Shown: one piece after another, positions 56,548 to 64,000 of the stretch
Layout of the letters: the number at the start of each line of letters is the position of its first letter
How positions within the stretch are numbered: the stretch's first letter is position 1
NCBI RefSeq assembly: GCF_009676705.1
Contig: NZ_CP046046.1
Location: forward strand, 1,178,001 to 1,242,000
DNA: 64,000 nt
Reading direction: 5' to 3'
DNA from: Spiribacter sp. 2438
GTDB taxonomy: Bacteria > Pseudomonadota > Gammaproteobacteria > Nitrococcales > Nitrococcaceae
Translations under genes and position numbers: made by a program
The notes under the pieces: generated by a model
Told to the model about the DNA's origin: nothing
What the model saw: the letters and a program-made list of their open reading frames with translations, nothing else
Database searches by the model: none

Positions 56548-57147
56548 ATGGCAAATATTCTCGTTCTCTATTACTCGATGTATGGCCACATGGAGACCAT
56601 GGCCCATCGCGTGGCCGATGGCGCCCGGGCGGTCGAAGGCACGACGGTTACCGTCAAGCGGGTACCGGAGACCATGGACGACCAGGCCTTCGAAGCAGCC
56701 GGTGGGAAGGCCGATCAGGAAGCCCCCGTGGCCCGACCGGACGAACTGGCCGATTACGATGCGATAATTTTTGGCACTCCGACGCGTTTCGGGAATATGT
56801 GCGGCCAGATGCGGACGTTCCTGGATCAGACAGGGGGTCTGTGGGCCAGCGGCGCTCTCGCCGGCAAAGTCGCCAGCGTGTTCACTTCCACGGGCACCCG
56901 GGGCGGCGAGGAGCAGACCATTACCTCAACCTGGTTGACGCTGGCCCATCACGGGATGGTGCTGGTACCCCTGGGTTATACCAATCCGGTGCAGTTTGAT
57001 ATCTCGAAGGTGAGCGGTGGCAATCCGTACGGTGCTGCCACCATCGCGGGTGCGGATGGCTCCCGCCAGCCCGATGACCGCGAGCTGGAAATCGCCCGCC
57101 ACCAGGGCGAGCGTGTGGCGCAGATCACCCGCAAACTCCACGGCTAG
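56548..57147 (+). CDS. wrbA: NAD(P)H:quinone oxidoreductase WrbA
   Basis: A 199-residue flavodoxin-fold enzyme, the same size as E. coli WrbA, reducing quinones by two electrons with FMN. FMN-binding stretches are [58 protein letters not shown] and [19 protein letters not shown], with [21 protein letters not shown] near the end. ATG 56548 has AAAGGAG upstream. Divergent LysR gene probably regulates it. Cytoplasmic protection against redox cycling. Confidence 0.94.
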   Translation: MANILVLYYSMYGHMETMAHRVADGARAVEGTTVTVKRVPETMDDQAFEAAGGKADQEAPVARPDELADYDAIIFGTPTRFGNMCGQMRTFLDQTGGLWASGALAGKVASVFTSTGTRGGEEQTITSTWLTLAHHGMVLVPLGYTNPVQFDISKVSGGNPYGAATIAGADGSRQPDDRELEIARHQGERVAQITRKLHG

Positions 57148-57172
57148 GCGATTGATCCAGGCCGGGCCCGGC

Positions 57173-57721
57173 CTACCAGTGACCGGTGCCCGGCTCCCCT
57201 TTCCAGGGGCCGACCAGTTCCGGGGTAACCCAGCCGCCGTAATACCGACCCGACTGGGCTTCGACTGGCTGGCCATCCACGACACAATCCAGTTTTTCGG
57301 GGTAGCAGGAAAACCAGCCGGCAATCGCTTCGGCGCCGCTCAGTGGTGAACGGTAAGTCCAGACCGCCGCTTCGATGACGCCATCCGCACACACCACATC
57401 AAAGTAATTGGCTTCGCCTTTCCACTCGCAAAAAGTGCGATGCTCTGAAGGACGGAGTCGGTGGGAATGAAAAGCTTCCGGAGGCAGATAAAACGCCGGC
57501 GGGCTGCCCGTTTCCAGCGCCCGAATGGAATGGGAGCTGTGAGCCAGCTGTTCACCACTGGCCCACACCACCACCGGGCGTGAATCAGGGACATAAGCCG
57601 GTGGCCGGGGGTAATCCCAAACCGATTCCTGCTGCGGCCCCGGCACTACGGCAAAGTCGGGGCGGGACTGACCCCGGTAGGACCAGGCCGCCCGGCGGGC
57701 GTCGAGATCTCGATCGCTCAT
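57173..57721 (-). CDS. DUF427 domain protein
   Basis: A 182-residue protein with the DUF427 fold: SVWDYPRPPAYVPDSRPVVVWASGEQLAHSSHSIRALETGSPPAFYLPPE, then TFCEWKGEANYFDVV and WTYRSPLSGAEAIAGWFSCYPEKLDCVVDG. Family members are small beta-rich proteins of unknown function. The start codon (57721) is only 10 bp from the end of the tRNA-Arg repeat array, with GAGGG as ribosome site, so its promoter must lie inside the array or further up. Convergent with wrbA. Confidence 0.85.
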   Translation of the reverse strand: MSDRDLDARRAAWSYRGQSRPDFAVVPGPQQESVWDYPRPPAYVPDSRPVVVWASGEQLAHSSHSIRALETGSPPAFYLPPEAFHSHRLRPSEHRTFCEWKGEANYFDVVCADGVIEAAVWTYRSPLSGAEAIAGWFSCYPEKLDCVVDGQPVEAQSGRYYGGWVTPELVGPWKGEPGTGHW

Positions 57722-57731
57722 GGCAACCCTC

Positions 57732-58187
57732 GCCGGCTTTTTAATAGATGGCGCGCCCGGGAGGATTAGCTCGGCCCTCCGGGCCTCGTGCTCTCGCGCT
57801 GCGCGCTCGGGTCGAACCCCTATTCGCTTGTTGGGGGTTCGAACCCTCCTCCGGGTATCTATTAAAAAACCGGCTTGCAGCCGGCTTTTTAATAGATGGC
57901 GCGCCCGGGAGGATTAGCTCGGCCCTCCGGGCCTCGTGCTCTCGCGCTGCGCGCTCGGGTCGAACCCCTATTCGCTTGTTGGGGGTTCGAACCCTCCTCC
58001 GGGTATCTATTAAAAACCGGCTTGCAGTACTTTTAATAGATGGCGCGCCCGGAGGATTAGCTCGGCCCTCCGGGCCTCGTGCTCTCGCGCTGCGCGCTCG
58101 GGTCGAACCCCTATTCGCTTGTTGGGGGTTCGAACCCTCCTCCGGGTATCTATTAAAAAACCGGCTTGCAGCCGGCTTTTTAATAGA
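57732..58187 (-). repeat. Tandem 144-148-bp repeat array following tRNA-Arg, with embedded tRNA 3' ends
   Basis: Three units lie between tRNA-Arg and the DUF427 gene, with periods of 148, 144 and 147 bp. Each carries the last 19 nt of tRNA-Arg with CCA (57749-57767, 57897-57915; 58041-58058 lacks one G), a symmetric hairpin ATCTATTAAAAA/CCGGCT...AGCCGG/TTTTTAATAGAT (57857-57897, 58148-58188; the one at 58005-58041 is decayed), an inverted copy of the T-arm side (14 nt identical), and a core with GGCCC-TCC-GGGCC and a GCGCGCAGCGC stretch. The core resembles that of the tRNA-Ser array. Apparent reading frames across it are repeat translations. Confidence 0.85.
58148..58187 (-). terminator. tRNA-Arg terminator
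   Basis: Directly after CCA: ATCTATTAAAAA, C, GCCGGCT-like stem (AGCCGG pairing with CCGGCT around a TGC/GCA loop) and six T. The outer AT-rich arms are also complementary, giving a symmetric 41-nt structure active on both strands. Confidence 0.85.
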
Positions 58188-58264
58188 TGGCGCGCCCGGG
58201 AGGATTCGAACCCCCAACCTCCTGATCCGTAGTCAGGTGCTCTATCCAGTTGAGCTACAGGCGC
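58188..58264 (-). tRNA. tRNA-Arg (anticodon ACG)
   Basis: A 77-nt class I tRNA. Acceptor GCGCCTG/CGGGCGC (one T-G pair), D-arm with TAGCTCAACTGGATAGAGCA, anticodon stem CCTGA/TCAGG around CTACGGA (anticodon ACG, A34 usually edited to inosine), variable loop, and T-arm GGGGGTTCGAATCCTCC. Discriminator G73 and CCA are encoded. Transcribed leftward into the array. Confidence 0.95.
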
Positions 58265-58355
58265 TTTGCGAGGAGCGCGAATTATGGGGGCTTTGTAGAT
58301 GGTGGTCAAGCGGATACCCTGTCCACAGCAACATCCCCAACCGCGTGCGGAATTG

Positions 58356-59033
58356 ATGGACATGGAGAAATTGTTATATTATTACACTAGAAATTTCGCA
58401 CTGGGCCTCGCTCTGGGAATCAGCGTGTTGGCGGGTCAGGCCGCTGCTCATCCCCATGGCTGGATCGACGTACGAGTCAACGTGGTCGTCGACGACGAAG
58501 AGCGTCTGGTGGCCTTCGAGCAGCAGTGGAAAATGGATCCGTTCTACAGCATCGCTCTGATTGAAGAACTCGAGCTGCTGGCTCCGGACAACCGCGATGA
58601 GGCGCTGGCCCTGATGGCCGAAGAAATGAAGATCAACCTGGCGCCGGAAGACTTCTTTACGGAAATCCGAATCGATGATGAATCGATGGCCTTCGACGCA
58701 GTGGAAACCTACCGACTCACGGCGACCGACTCCGAAGTGACCCTGCATTTCACCCTGCCTCTGGCCTCGCCACCGGTCATCACCGGCCAACCCGTGGTCT
58801 ACAAAATCTTCGAGCCCACCTATTTTCTCGAGATGCTCCACGACGCCGATCGCGACGGGCCACTTCCCGACTCCCTGACCGTGCAGGGCCCTCTGGAGTG
58901 TGAGACGGATATCGAGGCCGCCGACCCGGATCCGAAACTCGTCATGGAGGCCGCCCGAATCCCGATTGATGAAGAGGCCGAGTACGGCCTGGGACGTCAC
59001 TTTGCCGAGACGGTGACCATTCAATGCCGATAG
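58356..59033 (+). CDS. DUF1007 family periplasmic protein
   Basis: A ~225-residue exported protein: basic start, hydrophobic signal (FALGLALGISVLAGQAAA), then the DUF1007 opening HPHGWIDVRVNVVVDDEERLVAFEQQWKMDPFYS. Conserved His-Pro-His at the mature N-terminus could bind metal. DUF1007 proteins usually accompany NicO-type metal permeases, as here, where the next gene overlaps by 10 nt. Starts at 58356 or 58362 are both possible. A periplasmic metal-handling role is inferred from this pairing. Confidence 0.85.
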   Translation: MDMEKLLYYYTRNFALGLALGISVLAGQAAAHPHGWIDVRVNVVVDDEERLVAFEQQWKMDPFYSIALIEELELLAPDNRDEALALMAEEMKINLAPEDFFTEIRIDDESMAFDAVETYRLTATDSEVTLHFTLPLASPPVITGQPVVYKIFEPTYFLEMLHDADRDGPLPDSLTVQGPLECETDIEAADPDPKLVMEAARIPIDEEAEYGLGRHFAETVTIQCR

Positions 59034-59953
59034 CCGGGCGACGCGTTCTTATCGGGCTGCTCGGGGTCGGGGCCATCGCCCTTCTCGCCCTGGCTCTCCA
59101 GCCGGCTTTCCAGTCCCTCACGGTTCAGATTCTCCAATGGCAGCGCGCCCTGCATCGGCTGCTGACCACCGCGATTATGGAGTTCTCCGCCCTGTCCACG
59201 GCGGCGACCTGGGGTTGGCTGCTGGGAGTGAGTTTTGCCTACGGCGTTTTCCATGCCGCCGGGCCGGGGCACGGCAAAGCGGTGATCACCACCTACCTGC
59301 TCTCCCATGACAGCGCCAGCCAACGGTCGGCCCTGCTGCTCTCCCTGGCGTCATCGCTGGCACAGGGGCTGACGGCCATCACGCTGGTCAGCGTGCTGGT
59401 AATCGGGCTTGGCTGGGTGACCCGGGAAGCCATGGGCAGTGTTTATTGGGTAGAGCAGGCCAGTTTTGCCGTGGTCACGCTTCTCGGGGTCTGGTTGTGT
59501 TTCCGCGCTATTGGCCGCCTCCGCAAGCCCGGTCATGGCGGATGCTGTGGCGGACACCATGGACATCACGGGGCGCTCCGGCCCCCGGCGGACTGGCGCA
59601 CGGCCCTGGGCATCGTCGCTGGCGTCGGCATCCGGCCCTGCACCGGCGCCGTTCTGCTGCTCGGGGCCGCGGTGCTCCTTGGTGAGTTCTTGGTGGGGAT
59701 CGCCGCGGTGGTGGTGATGTCTCTGGGCACGGCCCTCACGGTGTCGGCGCTGGCGCTTATCAGCGTCCATGCCCGGGAGTGGGCTCAGCGCTGGAGCGGC
59801 GCGGCCACCGGTGGTGTGGTCCGCCTGGGCGGATGGGCCGCGCTGGTGGGCGGAGCAATCATCGTCATGATCGGCGCGTCGCTGCTCATGGCCAGCGGCA
59901 CGGAGCCGGTGACCAGCCCGCTGCTGAACAACCCGGGGGTTCGTTTACGCTAA
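59024..59953 (+). CDS. NicO-family nickel/cobalt-type membrane permease
   Basis: A 309-residue protein with about seven helices. The NicO signature SFAYGVFHAAGPGHGKAVITTYLL is intact. A His/Gly-rich cytosolic loop (HGGCCGGHHGHHG, ~residues 171-183) with two Cys is a probable metal-binding spacer, as in RcnA-type exporters. The second half repeats the fold (GIVAGVGIRPCTGAVLLLG). Metal identity (Ni, Co, Zn) and direction are not determinable from sequence. Coupled by overlap to the DUF1007 gene. Confidence 0.87.
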   Translation: MPIAGRRVLIGLLGVGAIALLALALQPAFQSLTVQILQWQRALHRLLTTAIMEFSALSTAATWGWLLGVSFAYGVFHAAGPGHGKAVITTYLLSHDSASQRSALLLSLASSLAQGLTAITLVSVLVIGLGWVTREAMGSVYWVEQASFAVVTLLGVWLCFRAIGRLRKPGHGGCCGGHHGHHGALRPPADWRTALGIVAGVGIRPCTGAVLLLGAAVLLGEFLVGIAAVVVMSLGTALTVSALALISVHAREWAQRWSGAATGGVVRLGGWAALVGGAIIVMIGASLLMASGTEPVTSPLLNNPGVRLR

Positions 59954-60033
59954 AAGCCCGATCCCGTATCCGCTGAATCCGCGCCCCCACCTGCGCTATG
60001 CTTTTTCACTTCTGAAAATTTGGGGGCAGAAAA

Positions 60034-61326
60034 ATGCTTGAACGCTATTTCGGACTGGCGGAAACCGGCACCAACCTGCGACAGGAGGTTCTGGCCGGTC
60101 TCACCACCTTTCTCACCATGGCCTATATCGTCGTGGTTAACCCGAGCATCCTCTCCGACGCCGGCATGGAATGGGGAGCGGTTTTCGTGGCGACCTGCCT
60201 GGCGGCGGCACTGGGCTGCCTCATCATGGGGTTGTATGCCAACTACCCGTTTGGCCTGGCTCCCGGCATGGGTTTGAATGCCTACTTCACCTACGGCGTG
60301 GTGCTCGGCATGGGCATTGCATGGCCGACGGCACTCGGGGCGGTGTTCGTCTCAGGCATCCTATTTTTGATCATCTCGCTGTTGCCCATCCGCGAATGGA
60401 TCATTAATGCCATTCCCCTTTCCCTGAAAATGGCGATCTCGGCAGGGATCGGTTTTTTCCTGGCCATTATCGCGCTGAAGAACGCCGGAGTCGTGGTGGA
60501 GAGCCAGGCCACCCTGGTGACCCTGGGCGATCTGTCAGCTCCACCGACCCTGCTCGCGTTGCTCGGCTTTTTCATCATGATCGGACTCAGCCACCACCGG
60601 ATTCCGGGGGCCGTGCTCATCGGCATTATTGCGGTCAGCTTGATTGGCGTGCCTTTTGGCGTCGCCGAGTTCGACGGCGTGGTGTCGCTGCCGCCGGATC
60701 CGAGCGCCACTTTCCTGGCCATGGACATCGTCGGAGCACTTGAGCTGGGGCTCATCACCGTGGTGCTGGTGTTCCTGTTCATCGACCTGTTTGACAGTTC
60801 CGGCACGCTGGTGGGCCTGTCTCACCGCGCCGGATTCCTGGACAGTGAAGGGCGGCTCGGTCGCCTGCGCAGCGCCCTGGTGGCCGACTCCGGCGCCACC
60901 ATCGGCGGCGCGGCGCTGGGCACCTCCACTACCACCACCTACATTGAGAGTGCGGCGGGCGTGAACGCTGGCGGTCGGACGGGCCTCACCGCGGTGGTGA
61001 TTGCGGCGATGTTCCTGGTGTCCCTGTTTTTCCTGCCCGTGGTCAGCGCCATCCCGGCCTATGCCACCGCCCCCGCCCTGCTGTTTGTCGCGTGCATGAT
61101 GGCCCGCGGCCTGGCCGAGCTTCAGTGGGATGACATCACCGACACGGCACCGGCGGTGGTGACGGCCATCGCCATGCCGCTCACCTTTTCCATTGCCGAC
61201 GGCATGGGTCTCGGTTTCATCACTTACGTGGCTGGCAAGACCCTGGCGGGTCGAGCTCGCGAGGTTCATGTCGCCGTGTGGGTGATAGCGGTGCTGTTCG
61301 CCCTGCGATTCCTGTTCATCCATTGA
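60034..61326 (+). CDS. NCS2-family purine permease (AzgA-like)
   Basis: A 430-residue, 12-14-helix transporter of the AzgA group, which imports hypoxanthine, guanine or adenine with protons. Markers are TNLRQEVLAGLTTFLTMAYIVVVNPSIL, GLYANYPFGLAPGMGLNAYFTYGVV, LFIDLFDSSGTLVGLSHRAGFLD and GTSTTTTYIESAAGVNAGGRTGLTAVV. Start ATG 60034 after an A-rich leader with GGGGGCAG. It stands alone; no purine catabolic genes are adjacent. Convergent with the metal ABC operon (9 bp between stops). Confidence 0.92.
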   Translation: MLERYFGLAETGTNLRQEVLAGLTTFLTMAYIVVVNPSILSDAGMEWGAVFVATCLAAALGCLIMGLYANYPFGLAPGMGLNAYFTYGVVLGMGIAWPTALGAVFVSGILFLIISLLPIREWIINAIPLSLKMAISAGIGFFLAIIALKNAGVVVESQATLVTLGDLSAPPTLLALLGFFIMIGLSHHRIPGAVLIGIIAVSLIGVPFGVAEFDGVVSLPPDPSATFLAMDIVGALELGLITVVLVFLFIDLFDSSGTLVGLSHRAGFLDSEGRLGRLRSALVADSGATIGGAALGTSTTTTYIESAAGVNAGGRTGLTAVVIAAMFLVSLFFLPVVSAIPAYATAPALLFVACMMARGLAELQWDDITDTAPAVVTAIAMPLTFSIADGMGLGFITYVAGKTLAGRAREVHVAVWVIAVLFALRFLFIH

Positions 61327-61335
61327 CCCGGACGG

Positions 61336-62439
61336 CTAACGGCGGGCGAAGAGGTCTCTCGCGGCCGCTTCGCCCGCCGGCCGCAGAATCAGCAGCGCGC
61401 CGCGCTGCTCCACCAGATCCTGGCCGATGGCGTGCTCGATGACGCGATCGGCATGGGACTCTGGCCAGCTGAGATGACCCACCAGCGCGGCCCGGGTATT
61501 CTCCTGGGGCATGCGGCGGGTGCCCTGATGACTGAGCAGATGCGCCAGCATCACTCGACAGTCATGCCGAAGCGTCTCCTGCCGGCGTTGAAGCGCCTGA
61601 ACCAGTAAGCCCTGCCGCGGGCTGAACAACAGCGCCAGGGCAAACCAGACACCGGTCATGGTGGCCATCATCCCCGCAATGGACACATCCCAGAAAACCG
61701 CCAGTGCATACCCCACGGGACAGGCCAGCGCCCCCAGCACCACCGCCAGCAGCGTCATCAGCCAGACCCGCTGGGTGAGCAGATACGCCGTCGCCGGGGG
61801 GACGATCACGAAGGCAATGAACAGAATCGCCCCGACCGCGTCGAAGGCGGCCACCGCGGTAATGCTGGTCAGGGTCATGAGCGCGTAATAAAGGGCCGTC
61901 GGGAACAGCCCCAGCGACGCCGCCAGCGCCGGATCAAATACCGCCAGCTTGAGCCGATGCCAGAAGGCGACCACAAACAGCAGGTTGGCCAACAGCACCA
62001 GACCCAGCGTCAGGGTCGAAACCGGGATCTCGAAGCCCGCGATCGGCCGGGTGTTCAGCCAGACAAAGCCAATTTCCCCCAGCAGAATGGTGTCCACGTG
62101 AATGTGAACCTGTCGGGCATAAAGGGAGATCAGGAGCACCCCCGCGGCAAATAGCGCCGGGAAGACCAGACCAATGGCCGCGTCCATGCGTACCAGCCGG
62201 GACTGGGCGATCCACTGGGTCAGCACGACGGTAAGCACTCCGGCCAGTGCCGCGCCAATCACGGGAATCGGTCCGCTGAGTTGCCGGGTCACCAGCCAGA
62301 CCAGAATGATCCCGAACACAATGGAATGGCTGATGGCATCGGAGAGCATGGCGCTACCGCGCAGGACCAGAAAAGTGCCCAGCAGGGCCGCGGAGGCCGC
62401 TGCCAGCATGCCGGTGATCAGGATGCTCGCGGTGATCAC
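61336..62439 (-). CDS. Metal ABC transporter permease with C-terminal winged-helix-like domain
   Basis: A 367-residue protein. Residues 1-272 are an ABC-3-type permease (ZnuB/MntB/TroD family): RGSAMLSDAISHSIVFGI, ILLGEIGFVW, KLAVFDPALAASLGL and AFVIVPPATAYLLT. About 95 further cytosolic residues follow (285-367), with a helix-helix-wing pattern ending SWPESHADRVIEHAIGQDLVEQRGALLILRPAGE, like the DNA-binding domain of DtxR/MntR regulators. The GTG start at 62439 overlaps the upstream permease stop by 4 nt. The extra domain resembles the permease-repressor fusion idea known from chlamydial YtgCR; function unproven. Confidence 0.85.
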   Translation of the reverse strand: MITASILITGMLAAASAALLGTFLVLRGSAMLSDAISHSIVFGIILVWLVTRQLSGPIPVIGAALAGVLTVVLTQWIAQSRLVRMDAAIGLVFPALFAAGVLLISLYARQVHIHVDTILLGEIGFVWLNTRPIAGFEIPVSTLTLGLVLLANLLFVVAFWHRLKLAVFDPALAASLGLFPTALYYALMTLTSITAVAAFDAVGAILFIAFVIVPPATAYLLTQRVWLMTLLAVVLGALACPVGYALAVFWDVSIAGMMATMTGVWFALALLFSPRQGLLVQALQRRQETLRHDCRVMLAHLLSHQGTRRMPQENTRAALVGHLSWPESHADRVIEHAIGQDLVEQRGALLILRPAGEAAARDLFARR

Positions 62440-63389
62440 CGTTTCAGCCCCCGAACCGGCACATGCCGGCGCCGGAGATCCGCGCTCGATCGGGATTCGC
62501 GGGTCAGCGTCCGTGACAGACGTCGGCGAGCCCGCCATCGCCAGATGACGCCGCGCCCCGGCGCCAGCGTCAACGACACCAGCACAATGGCGGAAATCAG
62601 CAGAACCACCACCGGGCCGGTGGCCAGGCCGCGCCCCGTGGCGCTGATCAGCGCGCCACTTCCACCCGCCAGCGCCCCCAGGAAGCCGGCGAGAACCACC
62701 ATGCCCGCCAGTGACCCGACCCACTGACGGGCAGCCGCGGCGGGAGCGATGAGCATGGCCACCATCAGGATGACGCCCACCAGCTGCAGGCCGACCACCA
62801 CCGCCACCGCGACGATCAGGGTCAGGGCAGACTGCAGGACCATTACCGGCAACCCCGCCGCCCGGGCCGACTCCGGATCGAAGGTCACCAGCTTGAATTC
62901 TTTCCACAACAGCAGAACCACCGCTGCAATCAGGACGCCGGCCACCGCCATCAGCTGAATGTCCCCGCGGGTAATGGCGGCGGCCTGGCCAAACAGAAAA
63001 GTGCTGAGCCCGGCGGCACCGGCATCACCCCGGGACTGGATCACCGTGAGCAGAACCGTACCGATGGCGAAATAGACGCTGAGCGCGATCCCCAGGGCCG
63101 CGTCGGTCTTGAGCCGGGTGCAGCGGGTGATCACCAGCACGGTACCCGCCGCCAGTCCGCCGGTGACCAGCGCTCCGGCCAGCAACAGGCCAAGGTGGCG
63201 ATCACCGGCGATCAGAAAGCCGAGGCAGACCCCGGGGAGCGCGGCGTGGCTGAGGGTATCGCCCAGGAGGCTCTGTTGACGCAGCACCGCGAAGCTACCG
63301 AGCACCCCGCTGATCGCGCCCAGCAGCGCGGCCCCGATGACCACCAGCTGAACCACCCGGCTTCCCAGCAGTTCTGCAAGCAGGCTCAT
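62436..63389 (-). CDS. Metal (Zn/Mn/Fe-type) ABC transporter permease
   Basis: A 317-residue ABC-3-family permease with eight or nine helices. Typical blocks are SVLRQQSLLGDTLSHAALPGVCLGFL-like residues near position 35, FGQAAAITRGDIQL, KLVTFDPESARAAGLPV and VGVILMVAMLIAPAAAARQWV. It heterodimerises with the product of the following gene. The ATG overlaps the upstream ATPase stop by 4 nt. The C-terminal 30 residues are very basic (Arg-rich), longer than in most relatives. Confidence 0.9.
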   Translation of the reverse strand: MSLLAELLGSRVVQLVVIGAALLGAISGVLGSFAVLRQQSLLGDTLSHAALPGVCLGFLIAGDRHLGLLLAGALVTGGLAAGTVLVITRCTRLKTDAALGIALSVYFAIGTVLLTVIQSRGDAGAAGLSTFLFGQAAAITRGDIQLMAVAGVLIAAVVLLLWKEFKLVTFDPESARAAGLPVMVLQSALTLIVAVAVVVGLQLVGVILMVAMLIAPAAAARQWVGSLAGMVVLAGFLGALAGGSGALISATGRGLATGPVVVLLISAIVLVSLTLAPGRGVIWRWRARRRLSRTLTRESRSSADLRRRHVPVRGLKR

Positions 63390-64000
63390 GGCGTCAAACG
63401 ACGTCCATAAGTGGCCCGAAGGTTGTCTTCGGTAAAAACGCTTTTCAGCGGCCCCTGTGCCACCACCTGGACATTGACCATGATCAGCCAGTCGAAATGG
63501 GCCTCGACGTTGGTCAGGTCGTGATGGACAACAATGAGGGTCTTGCCGCGGTCACGAAGCCGTTTGAGCAGATCCAGAATGATCCCTTCGGTGGTGATGT
63601 CCACACCCGCGGTTGGCTCATCGAGGATCATGAGGGGCGCGTCCTGAACCAGCGAGCGTGCGATGAACACCCGCTGCTGCTGCCCACCGGAGAGCTCGCT
63701 GATCTGACGGTGGGCCAGGTCCGCCATCTCCACTTCGTTCAGGGCTGCCATGGCACGCGCCCGGTGGTCGCGCCCCGGCCGCCGGAACCATCCTATTTCG
63801 CCGTAGAGCCCCATTTCCACCACATCCACCGCCGTCGTTGGAAAATCCCAATCGACACTGTGGCGCTGGGGTGCATAGGCAATCTGTCGGCGCATCTCCT
63901 TTACCGGTCGCCCGAAAAAACGGACATGGCCTGCCACGGGGCGCAGCAGGCCAAGTACCGATTTCAACAGCGTGGATTTACCGGCACCATTGGGGCCAAT
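63386..64000 (-). CDS. Metal ABC transporter ATP-binding protein (N-terminus outside window)
   Basis: The last ~204 residues of an ABC ATPase of the Mn/Zn type. The window ends inside Walker A (IGPNGAGKST is read from the last bases), so only the N-terminal ~35 residues are missing. Visible are the Q-loop IAYAPQRHSVDWDFPTT, signature [14 protein letters not shown], Walker B PLMILDEPTAGVD and switch VVHHDLTNVEAHFD. First known gene of the operon; a binding-protein gene may lie beyond the edge. Confidence 0.92.
   Translation of the reverse strand: MGPNGAGKSTLLKSVLGLLRPVAGHVRFFGRPVKEMRRQIAYAPQRHSVDWDFPTTAVDVVEMGLYGEIGWFRRPGRDHRARAMAALNEVEMADLAHRQISELSGGQQQRVFIARSLVQDAPLMILDEPTAGVDITTEGIILDLLKRLRDRGKTLIVVHHDLTNVEAHFDWLIMVNVQVVAQGPLKSVFTEDNLRATYGRRLTP

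Noticed and set aside
57748-58356. A 202-codon plus-strand frame and a 158-codon minus-strand frame across the tRNA-Arg array
   Set aside because: Internal sequence repeats follow the DNA repeat units and run through the tRNA gene; open only because the repeats are GC-rich.
62440-62907. N-terminal extension of the second metal permease (523-codon frame)
   Set aside because: It overlaps the upstream permease gene by over 450 nt; the GTG at 62439 in a GTGA overlap starts exactly at the first membrane helix.

Overview
The window reads as a GC-rich (roughly 60-65 % by eye) chromosome segment of a gammaproteobacterium, most likely a halophilic or marine one. A member of the Ectothiorhodospiraceae such as Spiribacter is my best guess, but this is an inference from gene content, not a database match. 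The evidence is the mix of TRAP transporters with twin-arginine binding proteins, two compatible-solute uptake systems (BCCT and a proXWV-type ABC), acidic periplasmic proteins, PPK2, KatG, PpsA/PpsR and IscR, Orn, RsgA and WrbA of gammaproteobacterial type. Coding density is very high. No insertion sequence, prophage, CRISPR array or plasmid function was seen.

Layout. 1-5.8 kb: the 3' end of an mmsA-type dehydrogenase, then a minus-strand TRAP operon (dctP, dctQ, dctM) with an amidase and a 56-residue membrane protein. 5.9-15.7 kb: housekeeping and membrane genes, including an arsenic operon (arsR, acr3, a small CC-motif protein, a TauE-type permease), dgkA and copD. 15.8-20.9 kb: an SsuA/TauA-type ABC importer, a PEBP protein and a BCCT carrier. 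20.9-28.8 kb: propionyl-CoA synthetase, an MBL hydrolase, BioY, a second TRAP system split into convergent units, and an iron-type alcohol dehydrogenase. 28.8-33.9 kb: an aapJQMP amino-acid importer behind a convincing sigma-54 promoter and NtrC box, ending in an orphan NarL-type response regulator. 33.9-42.1 kb: IscR-type regulator, PpsR/PpsA and glycolate oxidase glcDEF. 42.1-52.9 kb: sulfurtransferase, orn, rsgA, glycine betaine proXWV, katG, a D-amino-acid dehydrogenase under a glycine riboswitch, and PPK2. 53-58.3 kb: tRNA-Ser(GGA) and tRNA-Arg(ACG), each followed by a tandem repeat array, with small conserved genes, a transaldolase, a LysR regulator and wrbA between them. 58.3-64 kb: metal and purine transport (DUF1007/NicO pair, NCS2 permease, Zn/Mn-type ABC importer cut by the window edge).

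How it fits together. The cell appears to scavenge organic acids, amino acids and betaines and to feed C2/C3 units into central metabolism (glcDEF, ppsA, prpE, mmsA). Nitrogen control is visible at aapJ and glycine control at dadA. Three importer operons place a stem-loop directly behind the binding-protein gene, which would give an excess of binding protein over membrane parts.

The most unusual feature is the pair of tRNA-linked arrays at 52977-53427 and 57732-58187. Each unit (181 bp; 144-148 bp) carries the last 19 nt of its own tRNA including CCA, a hairpin terminator, and an inverted copy of the same tRNA's T-arm region. The two families share a GC-rich core although they sit at different tRNAs. 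The layout recalls the tyrT/rtT repeats of E. coli, but each unit here also has its own terminator and an inverted T-arm copy.
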